This document shows positions 44,102 to 52,610 of a DNA stretch of 64,000 nucleotides, one piece after another. Position 1 is the first letter of the stretch; every line of letters starts with the position of its first letter. The notes under the pieces were generated by a model. It was not told where the DNA came from. It made no database searches and was given only the letters and a program-made list of their open reading frames with translations. Where the stretch lies: assembly GCF_037860835.1 (NCBI RefSeq), contig NZ_JBBEOG010000001.1, forward strand, positions 1 to 64,000, given 5' to 3'. Both the position numbers and the translations under genes were made by a program. The DNA is from Aquipuribacter nitratireducens. Lineage in GTDB: Bacteria > Actinomycetota > Actinomycetes > Actinomycetales > JBBAYJ01.

Positions 44102-45301
44102 GTGCGCGTCACGCTGCTCACCCACTACTACGAGCCCGAGGTCGGGGCGCCGCAACGGCGCTGGGCGGCGTTCGTGCCGCGGCTGGTCGCCGCCGGGCTC
44201 GACGTCACGGTCGTCACGACCGTTCCGCACTACCCCGTCGGCCGGGCCGCGCCCGGCGCGCCGGGCCCGGGGCGCGGCGTCGGCCGCCACGGCGAGACGG
44301 TCGTCCGCGTGCGCTACCTGCCGTACGACGGGGCCCGGGGGCGACGGGCGCTCGACCAGCTGCGCGTCGCGCTCGCGTCGGTGGCGCCCGCGGTGCGGTC
44401 ACGGCCCGACGTCGTCGTCGCGACCGTGCCGGGCCTGCCGACGCTCGCCGCCGGCCGCCTCGTCGCGACGCTCGCCCGCGCCCGGCTCGTCGTCGAGATG
44501 CGCGACGCGTGGCCGGACCTCCTCGACGACGCCGGCACCGGCCCGGCCGCCGTCCGCGGGGTCGTCCGTCGCGTCGTGACCGCGCTGCAGCGCTCCGCCG
44601 ACGCCGTCGTCGCCGTCAGCGAGCGCTTCGCCGCCCGGCTCGCCGCGCGCGGCGTCCGGCGGGCCGTCCACGTCGCGAACGGCACCGACCTCGCCCTCGT
44701 CCCGCCGCTGCCGCGCCCCGACCCGCCCGCCGCCGGCGAGCCGCTGCGGGTCCTGTACGCCGGGACGGTGGGGGAGAGCCAGGCCGTCCACCTCGCCGTG
44801 CGGGCCGTCGGGCTGTGCCCGCCCGGCACGGTGACGCTGACCGTCGTCGGGCACGGCGCCGCGCTGCCGCTCGTCCACGCCGAGCGCGACCGGCTGCCCG
44901 ACCCCGCGGCCGTCACCGTCCTGCCGCCGACGGACCCGGACGGGGTGCGGTCGCTCCTCGCCACCCACCACACGGCCCTCGTCACGCTGCGGGACTGGCC
45001 CTCGTTCACCGCCACCGTGCCGTCGAAGCTCTACGAGCTGCTCGCCGTCGGCCGGCACGTGAGCGCGGTCGTCGCGGGGGAGGCCGCCGACGTCGCCGTG
45101 GCGGCCGGCGGCGCCGACGTCGTCGCGCCCGAGGACCCCGCGGCGCTCGCGGCGCTGTGGCAGGCGCTGCACGACGACCCCACCCGGCTGGTCGTCGGGG
45201 AGGCGCCGCGCCGCTGGGTGGCGGCGCACGCGGACGACCCCGTCCTCGCCGACCGCTACCGCGACCTGCTCCGGTCCCTCGCGGGGGAGCGGTCGGCGTG
45301 A
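44102..45301 (+). CDS. Glycosyltransferase family 4
   Basis: A 399-residue GT-B enzyme, WbuB-like. The N-terminal motif THYYEPEVGAPQRRW, then VVEMRDAWPDLL and RVLYAGTVGESQAVHLA, are typical of transferases that add the second sugar onto lipid-linked HexNAc. It follows the WecA-like gene by 18 bp and overlaps the next gene by 4 bases. Confidence 0.9.
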   Translation: MRVTLLTHYYEPEVGAPQRRWAAFVPRLVAAGLDVTVVTTVPHYPVGRAAPGAPGPGRGVGRHGETVVRVRYLPYDGARGRRALDQLRVALASVAPAVRSRPDVVVATVPGLPTLAAGRLVATLARARLVVEMRDAWPDLLDDAGTGPAAVRGVVRRVVTALQRSADAVVAVSERFAARLAARGVRRAVHVANGTDLALVPPLPRPDPPAAGEPLRVLYAGTVGESQAVHLAVRAVGLCPPGTVTLTVVGHGAALPLVHAERDRLPDPAAVTVLPPTDPDGVRSLLATHHTALVTLRDWPSFTATVPSKLYELLAVGRHVSAVVAGEAADVAVAAGGADVVAPEDPAALAALWQALHDDPTRLVVGEAPRRWVAAHADDPVLADRYRDLLRSLAGERSA

Positions 45302-46152
45302 GCGGCTGGGTCGTGCTCGGGGGCAGCGGCTTCGTCGGCGCCGCGGTGCTGGCCGCCGCCCGGGCCGCCGGGCACGACGCCCGGGCGCTGCCGGCGCCCC
45401 GGCTCGTCGCCCCGGTCGGGTCGGCGCCGCAGGACCTCCTCGCCCTCGCGCGCGGCCCCGCGGCGACGCTCGCGCCGCAGGTGGCGGGAGCCGACGTCGT
45501 CGTCAACGCCGCGGGCCTCGCGACCCCGGGCGCGCCCGCGTCACCGGAGCTCACCGGCGCCGACGCGCTGCTGCCGGGCGTCGTCGTCCTCGCGGCCGGC
45601 GCGGCCGGGGTGCCGCGGGTCGTCCACCTGTCCTCGGCCGCCGTGCAGGGCGAGCGCGCCGTCCTCGACGCCTCCGACGTGCTCGACCCGCGCACGCCCT
45701 ACGCACGGGCCAAGGCCGACGGCGAGCGGGTCGTCGCGCTCGCACGCGCCCACGTCGCGTCGCGGGTGGTGCTCGCCCGGGCGACCAGCGTGCAGGGCAC
45801 GGGCCGGGGGACGACCGAGCAGCTCGCCCGGCTCGCGCGCTCGCCCCTGTCGAGCGTCGCCGGAGCCGGCGACGACCCCGTACCCGTGACGAGCGCCGAG
45901 GGCCTCGGTCGCTGGGTCGTGGGGCTCGCGACGGCCGACGACCCGCCGGCGGTCGCGCTGCAGCCCGGCGAGGGCTGGACCACGGCCTCGCTCCTGCGCC
46001 ACCTCGGCGGGCGGGAGCCGCACCACCTGCCGGTGCCCCTCGCCCGCGCCCTGGTGCGGGTCGGCTACGCCACGAGCCGGCTGCTCGGCGGCCGGGGTCG
46101 CGCGGCCGTGCGGCGCGTCGAGCTCGTGTGGTTCGGCCAGCGGCAGGTGTGA
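45298..46152 (+). CDS. NAD-dependent epimerase/reductase
   Basis: A 284-residue extended short-chain dehydrogenase with the Rossmann motif VLGGSGFVGAAVL and the active-site YARAKADGE (YxxxK). Such proteins reduce or epimerise the 4-keto sugar made by CapD-type dehydratases (for example to QuiNAc or FucNAc), which fits its place in the same operon. Final product is inferred. Confidence 0.82.
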   Translation: MSGWVVLGGSGFVGAAVLAAARAAGHDARALPAPRLVAPVGSAPQDLLALARGPAATLAPQVAGADVVVNAAGLATPGAPASPELTGADALLPGVVVLAAGAAGVPRVVHLSSAAVQGERAVLDASDVLDPRTPYARAKADGERVVALARAHVASRVVLARATSVQGTGRGTTEQLARLARSPLSSVAGAGDDPVPVTSAEGLGRWVVGLATADDPPAVALQPGEGWTTASLLRHLGGREPHHLPVPLARALVRVGYATSRLLGGRGRAAVRRVELVWFGQRQV

Positions 46153-46171
46153 ACCGACGCGCGCCGACCCG

Positions 46172-46900
46172 TCAGCTCCGCGCGAGGGACATCGCTTCGA
46201 GGTGCTGCAGGAGCGCCTCGTAGTAGCCGCCCACGTAGTGGTAGTGGTCGAGGCCCCACTTGTGGTCGGGGTCGGCGACGACGACGTCGTCGGGCGCCTG
46301 CCACTGCTCGCCGCCGAAGGCCGTCGCGAGGGCGTCGTACATGACGGCGAGGCGGCCGTTGACCCGCTCCGCGCGCTCCAGGGCCTCGTCGTCGAAGCGG
46401 GCGTCGCCCACGGCCCGCGTCGCGAACAGCGCCCGGTGGACCACGACGCGCACGTCGGGCATCCGGGCCCGCAGCCGCGGCGCCGCCCGCGACACGGCGT
46501 CGGTGAACAGCTCGACGCGCTCGTCGGAGTCGACGTCCGCGCCGGGAGTGGCGGTGAGCCGGCTCCGCAGCGACGTCTCCGCGAGGTGCGTGGAGTACGT
46601 GACGACCGTGCCGTCGAGCCGCGCGAGGCGGAAGCGCTCGTCGATGAGGTCGACGAGGAGGACGTCCGGTCCCGTCGCGGCCGCGCGCTGGAGCACGGTC
46701 TTGTCGAGGTCGGACTGCACCATGCGCGCCCGCCACCCCTCGAGCGGGCGCAGGGCCTCGAGGCTCGGCACCGCCTTCACCGGGGGTCGCACCTGCGACA
46801 CCCACGACGTCCGCGCCCAGTACCCGGCGAGGTCGAGGGCGTGCGGGCGGTGCTCGAACGTGTCCCGCGACACGCACGAGCCGATGACGGCGACCTTCAC
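46172..46900 (-). CDS. DUF6270 protein, SGNH-like
   Basis: A 242-residue protein beginning VAVIGSCVSRDTF (3-15), the DUF6270 hallmark and reminiscent of an SGNH nucleophile block (GSC in place of GDS). Near the end is a Tyr/His-rich DHYHYVGGYYEALL. Such proteins occur in polysaccharide loci, where they may add or remove acyl groups; this is inference. GTG 46900 lies 11 bp downstream of the giant glycosyltransferase stop; a GAGG there serves as ribosome-binding site. Confidence 0.72.
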   Translation of the reverse strand: MKVAVIGSCVSRDTFEHRPHALDLAGYWARTSWVSQVRPPVKAVPSLEALRPLEGWRARMVQSDLDKTVLQRAAATGPDVLLVDLIDERFRLARLDGTVVTYSTHLAETSLRSRLTATPGADVDSDERVELFTDAVSRAAPRLRARMPDVRVVVHRALFATRAVGDARFDDEALERAERVNGRLAVMYDALATAFGGEQWQAPDDVVVADPDHKWGLDHYHYVGGYYEALLQHLEAMSLARS

Positions 46901-46910
46901 GGGGCCCGCC

Positions 46911-49900
46911 TCAGCCCTCGGGCCCGAACAGGCTCCGGCAGAACGCGGTCATGGTCTCCTCCGGGTCGAACAGCTGCGCAGCCGTCCGACGGTAGCCCTC
47001 CCGCGCCCTCGCCGCCGCCGTGTCGTCCTCGAGCACCCCGACGGCCCTGTCGACGAGCGCGTCTACGGACGCCGACACCCACGACGGCGGGTACACGCGG
47101 TCCGCGCCGGGCCACGCGAGCAGGAGCGGGACGGCGCCACTGGCGGCGCCGTCGGCGACCGTGAGGTGGAAGGACTCGTGGTCGCTCGTCGACAGGACGA
47201 AGCCGACCTGCCGGTACCACTGCGGCATCTCGCCGAAGCCGTCGAGGTGGACCGCCCCCGCGAGCCGCGGGTCCTCGGTGAGGCGGGCGAGCTGTCCCTC
47301 GTACCAGGCGAGCTCGTCGGGCCGGTCCTTCATCCACGGGTAGTCCTCGGGTCGCTTGCCCCGCACCCGCAGGACGACGTCGTGGCCGCGCTCGCGGATC
47401 CCGGCGACGACGTCGAGGGCGAGGTCGAGCCGCTTCGCGCGTGGCGTCATGCCGACGAAGCCGATCGTGCGGGCCGCCTCCGGGGTCTTGTCGAGCCGGA
47501 GCGCGGCGACGTCGACGTAGTTCGGCACGACGCTCGTGCGGGCGGCGTCGAGACCGAGCCGCAGCGTCACGACGTCCCGCACGTGCGGGCCGACGAACAT
47601 GACGTCGTCGAAGCGGTCGAGCCGCACGGCCGCGAGGAGGTTCGAGCGCAGCTCCTGCGCGTGGAGCCGGCCGACGAGCCGCTGCCCGGGCCGCACCCGG
47701 CGGCTGTACCAGGCGGCGTTGCCGAGCAGCCACTCGCACAGCACGACGTCGGCCTGCCCGAGGAGCTCCTCGCTGCGGGCGGCGTCGTGCTGGTTGTGGC
47801 CCTGCCAGCGGTCCTCGAGCACCTCGTGGCCCTCGGCGCGCAGGCGGGCGAGGAGCGGCTCCGCGAACTTGAGGTCGTGGCCGGCGACGAGCACCCGGTG
47901 CGGGCGGGGCCGCACCTCGAGCCGGTCGCGCGGGGCGGGCGTGGCGTGGTGCAGCACGACGGGGGACCGCTCGTCGCCGGGGACGAGCAGGCGCGGGCCG
48001 GTGGGCGCGGCCAGGGCGTCCGCCCCGTCGGGACCGAGGCCGAGGCCCTCGCCCGCGGGCGAGGCGGGGTCGACGACGAGGGGCGTCGTGCGGGTGACGG
48101 GCCGTCGGTCGACGACGACGTCGCGACCCACGGCGCGTGCGACGTGGAGGACGTCCTCCACGAGCGTCTCCGGCCAGGTGAGGACGTCGTCGGCGCCGGC
48201 CTCGAGCCGGGCGGCGTCGGCCGGGGCCTCGTCGGGGGCGACCAGCCGGATCCCCGACATCGCCGCGACCTGCGCCACCGTCGGGTCGGGCGCGGGTGTG
48301 GCGAGCGCGGTCGGGTGCACCGTCTGCCGGAGCACGGCCTCGACGACCGCGGTGTCGACCCGGTCGACGACGAGGGTGCACGGCGGGGCCGCCGGCCCCT
48401 CGACGGCGAGGCCGACCGTCCGGGCGACGTGGGCGAGGCGGTGGCCCACGAGGTGCGCGCGGTGGACGGCGCGGAACATCGCGAGGGCGTCGACGAGCCG
48501 CTCGTGCGGCTCGTCGTGCCAGCGATGCAGGACCGCGGCGGCCTCGGTCCGGTCGGCGACGACGGGGAAGTCGTCGCCGAGGGTCTCGACGACCCCGCGG
48601 CCTCGCCCGCTCAGCACCGCCGCGCCGCTCGCGGCGATCTCGACGACCCGGCGGCTGAACATCGTGGGGGAGTCGGTGACGGAGTTGACGTTGAGGTGGA
48701 CGGGGTGGTGCCGGTACGCCTCGACCATCGCGTCGTACGGCAGCCCGCCCCGCACGGCGCCCGAGAAGCGCTCGGGGAAGTGGTACGGGCTGTCGGGGTG
48801 CAGCAGCTGCCGGTCGTAGACCGTGAGCCCGACCTCGGCGGCGGCGTCGAGGAGGTCGTCGAGCTCGGCCGACCGGTCGGGGTAGCGGTCGCCGTAGTAC
48901 GTGCCGGCGTACGCGACGAAGGAGTCGAGCGGCTGCGTGGCGACGGGCCGGTGGAGGAGCGGCTGCGCGGCGAACGGCAGCGACGACACCGTCCGGTTGA
49001 GGGTGCCCGGCTCGCGCATGTACCGACGGATCATCGTCGCGTCGGTGGTGAGGACGTGGTCGAACAGGGCGGCGGCCGGCGCGAAGCGCCGGTAGTGGAC
49101 GGGGTCCTCCTTGTTCCAGAACACCGTGGGGACACCCCGCTCCCGGCACGCCTCGACGAGCTCGGCGAGCCGGTCGAGGCCGGTGTCCTCGTAGCAGCCG
49201 ACGAGCTTCGTCCACGCGCCGCCGTTGCCCTCCCACGCCGACTCGACGAGCAGCAGGTCGAGGCCGTCGAGCACGTCGCCGGTGTCGCCGGGCACGAGGC
49301 GGACCGGCTGCACCTCCGCGCCGAAGGTGTCGGTGGTGAAGCGGTCGGCGACGAGCCCGACCCGCAGGTCCGCGAGCGGTCGACCCGGCTGTGCACCGGT
49401 GCCGACGGTGACGAGCGCGTCGTGGACCGCCGCGACCCGCGCCGCGGTGCTCTGCCACGAGCGGTGCTCGACGACCCACGCCCGGCCCCGCCGGCCGGTC
49501 TCCGCCCGCAGCGTCCCGTCGCGCAGGTACGGCTCGAGCGCGTCGGCGAGCGAGCCGGCGTCGTCGGGAGCCGCGAGGCTGCCCGTCGTGCCGTCCTGCG
49601 TGTAGACGACGTGCGGCGCGACGGACGTCACGACGAGCGGGCGGGCCGTCGCGAGCGCCTCGAGCGGCTTGAGCGCGGACACGAGCTCGGTGACGGCGAG
49701 CGAGCGGCGGGGCACCGCGACGACGTCGAACAGGTGCATGAGCCGGCGCGCCTGGACGTGGTCGACGCGGCCGGTGAACGTCACGTGACCCTGCAGCCCG
49801 AGCGCGGCGGTCCGCTCCCGCAGCCGCGGGCCCTCCTTGCCGTCGCCGACGAGGAGCAGGTGGAGGGGCACGCCCCGCTCACGCAGGAGCGCCACGGCGT

Positions 49901-51014
49901 CGAGCAGCACGTCGAGGCCCTCGTACTGGACGAAGCTGCCCGCGTAGCCGACGACCGGCACACCCGGGGGCAGGTCGACCCCGGTCGGGCCGAGGTCGAC
50001 CCGGTCGAGCGGGGCGTAGTCGTCGACGTCGACGCTGTTGGGGGCGAGCGAGATCCGATCCGCGTCGACGCCGCGGCGGACGAGCTCGTCCTTCACCTGC
50101 TCGGTGATCGCGAGGACGTGGTCGGCCTCGCGGGCGCACAGCGCCTCGAGGTCCCGCTGGAGGCGGAACATCTCGCTGTCGGCGTAGCCGGGGTTCGCCG
50201 ACGCGCCCGTCACCTCCCACAGGCCGCGGACCTCGTAGACGAACGGCACACCGAGCCGGCGCGCGGCGATGAGGCCGGCGAGGCCCGTCGTGTAGTTGGA
50301 CGCCGCGTGCACGACGCCGGCGCGGTGCGCCCGGGCCTCGCGTGCCACGAGGTCGGCGCTGACGGCGAGGTACTCGAGGAACTGGTCCCGCTGCCGGTCG
50401 GCGCCGGGGGTGAGGACGAGGGTGGCGCCGTCGAGCGGCACGACGCGGCGCTCCGCCCGCCCCACGCCCTCGACCTCGTCCCACGGGAAGCCGGGCCGCG
50501 TGACGACGCGGACGTCCCGCCCGAGCCCGGCGAGGGCGCTCGTGAGCCCGCCGGTGCGCTGGGCGTAGCCGTTGCTGAGGTGCGGCGGCGCGGAGTACGC
50601 GACGTAGACGACGGCGTCGCGGCGCGGGGAGTACAGCGCGGCGTGCTGGCGCGGCGGCACCGGGACGGCCTCCGGGCGCAGCCCGTGCAGGCCCCGCACG
50701 TGCGCGAGGAGGGCCTCGGCGGGCCGGTTGTCCCGGACGTCGGCGTACGTGACGTCGGCGAGGACGGTCGCCGCCCCGGTGAGGTCGCCGTGCTCGGTGA
50801 GGACGGCGCGGGCGGCCGCCAGGGTCGCGCGGAGCTCCGGCGGCAGGGGTCGGTCGACGCGCCGGCGCCGGACCACCGGGGCGGGGCGCGCGCCGAGCAG
50901 CCGCGTCCGCAGCCGCTCCCGCACGCGCCACAGCCGGCGGCGCAGCGGGTACGAGCGGCGGACCGCCTCCCGGAGCAGGTCGGTGGCGCCGGATCGGCGG
51001 GCGACGTCCCGCAC
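46911..51014 (-). CDS. Giant three-module glycosyltransferase (GT4 – CgeB-like – GT-B)
   Basis: A protein of 1367 residues or more. Module 1 (about 136-520) is a GT4: AYSAPPHLSNGYAQRT, YEVRGLWE, VGYAGSFVQYEGLDVLL, ALKPLEALA. Module 2 (about 545-850) is CgeB/DUF3880-like: VFWNKEDPVHYRRF and MFSRRVVEIAASGAAVLSG. Residues 860-1030 look like a decayed GT-A region. Module 3 (about 1038-1367) is another GT-B: VLVAGHDLKFAEPLL, GRLHAQEL, GFVGMTPRAKRLDLALD. Together these suggest a polymerising or multi-step transferase for the repeat unit. The start is uncertain: GTG 51014 is the first ordinary start; an ATC codon at 51098 has an ideal AGGAG 7 bases upstream; GTG 51260 is too close to the divergent gene. 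Confidence 0.85.
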   Translation of the reverse strand: MRDVARRSGATDLLREAVRRSYPLRRRLWRVRERLRTRLLGARPAPVVRRRRVDRPLPPELRATLAAARAVLTEHGDLTGAATVLADVTYADVRDNRPAEALLAHVRGLHGLRPEAVPVPPRQHAALYSPRRDAVVYVAYSAPPHLSNGYAQRTGGLTSALAGLGRDVRVVTRPGFPWDEVEGVGRAERRVVPLDGATLVLTPGADRQRDQFLEYLAVSADLVAREARAHRAGVVHAASNYTTGLAGLIAARRLGVPFVYEVRGLWEVTGASANPGYADSEMFRLQRDLEALCAREADHVLAITEQVKDELVRRGVDADRISLAPNSVDVDDYAPLDRVDLGPTGVDLPPGVPVVGYAGSFVQYEGLDVLLDAVALLRERGVPLHLLLVGDGKEGPRLRERTAALGLQGHVTFTGRVDHVQARRLMHLFDVVAVPRRSLAVTELVSALKPLEALATARPLVVTSVAPHVVYTQDGTTGSLAAPDDAGSLADALEPYLRDGTLRAETGRRGRAWVVEHRSWQSTAARVAAVHDALVTVGTGAQPGRPLADLRVGLVADRFTTDTFGAEVQPVRLVPGDTGDVLDGLDLLLVESAWEGNGGAWTKLVGCYEDTGLDRLAELVEACRERGVPTVFWNKEDPVHYRRFAPAAALFDHVLTTDATMIRRYMREPGTLNRTVSSLPFAAQPLLHRPVATQPLDSFVAYAGTYYGDRYPDRSAELDDLLDAAAEVGLTVYDRQLLHPDSPYHFPERFSGAVRGGLPYDAMVEAYRHHPVHLNVNSVTDSPTMFSRRVVEIAASGAAVLSGRGRGVVETLGDDFPVVADRTEAAAVLHRWHDEPHERLVDALAMFRAVHRAHLVGHRLAHVARTVGLAVEGPAAPPCTLVVDRVDTAVVEAVLRQTVHPTALATPAPDPTVAQVAAMSGIRLVAPDEAPADAARLEAGADDVLTWPETLVEDVLHVARAVGRDVVVDRRPVTRTTPLVVDPASPAGEGLGLGPDGADALAAPTGPRLLVPGDERSPVVLHHATPAPRDRLEVRPRPHRVLVAGHDLKFAEPLLARLRAEGHEVLEDRWQGHNQHDAARSEELLGQADVVLCEWLLGNAAWYSRRVRPGQRLVGRLHAQELRSNLLAAVRLDRFDDVMFVGPHVRDVVTLRLGLDAARTSVVPNYVDVAALRLDKTPEAARTIGFVGMTPRAKRLDLALDVVAGIRERGHDVVLRVRGKRPEDYPWMKDRPDELAWYEGQLARLTEDPRLAGAVHLDGFGEMPQWYRQVGFVLSTSDHESFHLTVADGAASGAVPLLLAWPGADRVYPPSWVSASVDALVDRAVGVLEDDTAAARAREGYRRTAAQLFDPEETMTAFCRSLFGPEG

Positions 51015-51031
51015 CCCCGCGGGGGTGCGGG
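51008..51031. repeat. Perfect 24-bp palindrome
   Basis: CCCGCACCCCCG followed by its exact reverse complement CGGGGGTGCGGG. It covers the GTG at 51014 of the giant glycosyltransferase; on the transcript it would form a very stable 12-bp stem that hides this start or, if translation starts further upstream, lies within the coding region. Confidence 0.85.
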
Positions 51032-51338
51032 CGGCGAGGCGCGCGAGACCGCTGCCGGCCGGGCGCGGGGACGGCGTGGGGCGGGGCGCGGTGTCGATCG
51101 TCGTGCTCCTCGGGCTCCGGGCGGCGCCGGGACTGCGCCCGGCCGGTGCCGGGGGGCCGCGTCCTGTGCCGTCACGGGTCGTGGTGCGTCCTCCCGGGTG
51201 CCCAGTATGGGCGCCTCGTGGCGTCCCGGACGCCTCCGCGCACGCGTGTAGCCTCGCCACGGCACGGCCGGGCAGGTGCCGCGCGCCCGCGCGCGGCCCG
51301 CCGAGGCCTCCCCCGCGCACTGAGAGGACGACCCTGAC
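51015..51338. other. Divergent control region between the glycosyltransferase and wecC
   Basis: A 324-bp gap containing part of the 24-bp palindrome, the AGGAG/ATC alternative start region of the minus-strand gene (51096-51110) and a candidate plus-strand -10 box TAGCCT (51249-51254). A GAGAGGACGAC stretch ends at 51333, just before wecC, and acts as its ribosome-binding site. No additional gene is supported. Confidence 0.5.
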
Positions 51339-52610
51339 ATGCAGGAACTCGGGACCATCGCGGTCATCGGGCTCGGCTACATCGGCCTGCCGACGGCCGC
51401 CGCCATCGCCGCGCGCGGCCACCGCGTCGTGGGCGTGGACGTCAACGAGAGCACCGTCTCGGCGGTCTCGGAGGGTCGTGTCCCGTTCGTCGAGCCCGAC
51501 CTCGGGGGAGTCGTCGAGAAGGCGGTCGCCGACGGCCTGCTGACGGCGACCACCGAGATGCCGGAGGCCGACGCGTACGTCGTCGCCGTCCCGACGCCGT
51601 TCCTCGACGACAAGTCCGCCGACCTGTCGTACATCAAGGCCGCGAGCGAGGCCATCGCCCCCCGCCTGCGGGGCGGGGAGATCGTCATCCTCGAGTCGAC
51701 GTCGCCGCCCGGCGCCACCGAGCAGATGGGGGAGTGGCTGCTCGCCGCCCGCCCCGACCTCGCCGTCGCCGGCACCGGCGACGGCCGCCCGGAGGTGTTC
51801 CTCGCCCACTGCCCCGAGCGGGTCCTGCCCGGCCGGATCATGGTGGAGATCGTCGAGAACGACCGGGTCATCGGGGGCGTGACGCCGGCGTGCGCCGAGC
51901 GCGCCGCCGACGTCTACCGCATCTTCTGCCGCGGCGAGCTCCTCACGACCGACGCCCGCACCGCCGAGCTGTGCAAGCTCGTCGAGAACAGCTTCCGCGA
52001 CGTCAACATCGCCTTCGCCAACGAGCTCGCGGGCATCTGCGACGAGCTCGGCATCGACGTGTGGCGCCTCATCGAGCTCGCGAACCGCCACCCGCGCGTC
52101 AACATCCTCAAGCCCGGTCCCGGCGTCGGCGGGCACTGCATCGCCGTCGACCCGTGGTTCATCGTCGCCGCGGCCCCGGGGCGCTCCGCCCTCATCCGCC
52201 AGGCCCGCGAGACGAACGACGCGCGCCCGGCGCAGGTCGTCGACAAGGTCCGCGCCGCCCTGCCCGAGGGTCGCAGCGCGACCGTCGCGGCGCTCGGGCT
52301 CGCGTTCAAGGCCGACGTCGACGACCTGCGGGAGTCCCCGGCGCTCCACGTCGCCGGGGAGATCGCCGACATGCTGGGCGAGGAGGGCACGCTGGTCGCC
52401 GTCGAGCCGCACGTCGAGGCGCTGCCCCGCTCGCTCGCCAACCGCCGCAACGTCGAGCTCGCCGACCTGTCCACCGCCCTCGAGCGCGCGGACGTCCTCG
52501 TGCTCCTCGTCGACCACAAGGAGTTCGCGGGCGTCGACGCCGGGCAGATCGGCGGCAAGGCCGTCGTCGACACCCGGGGGCAGTGGCGCCACGTGGTGGC
52601 AGCGCGATGA
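51339..52610 (+). CDS. wecC: UDP-N-acetyl-D-mannosamine dehydrogenase
   Basis: A 423-residue NAD-dependent enzyme that oxidises UDP-ManNAc twice to UDP-ManNAcA. The N-terminal AVIGLGYIGLPTA binds NAD; the catalytic Cys267 is in GPGVGGHCIAVDPWF; the middle motif VENSFRDVNIAFANEL is present. The GGHCIAVDPWF form points to the ManNAc rather than the glucose enzyme. Its stop overlaps the start of wecB (ATGA), the gene for the preceding step. Confidence 0.95.
   Translation: MQELGTIAVIGLGYIGLPTAAAIAARGHRVVGVDVNESTVSAVSEGRVPFVEPDLGGVVEKAVADGLLTATTEMPEADAYVVAVPTPFLDDKSADLSYIKAASEAIAPRLRGGEIVILESTSPPGATEQMGEWLLAARPDLAVAGTGDGRPEVFLAHCPERVLPGRIMVEIVENDRVIGGVTPACAERAADVYRIFCRGELLTTDARTAELCKLVENSFRDVNIAFANELAGICDELGIDVWRLIELANRHPRVNILKPGPGVGGHCIAVDPWFIVAAAPGRSALIRQARETNDARPAQVVDKVRAALPEGRSATVAALGLAFKADVDDLRESPALHVAGEIADMLGEEGTLVAVEPHVEALPRSLANRRNVELADLSTALERADVLVLLVDHKEFAGVDAGQIGGKAVVDTRGQWRHVVAAR

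Noticed and set aside
46260-51251. 1663-residue plus-strand frame opposite the giant glycosyltransferase
   Set aside because: Composition is typical of an antisense shadow (Val/Asp/Glu/Arg-rich), no recognisable domains, while the minus strand has clear glycosyltransferase motifs.
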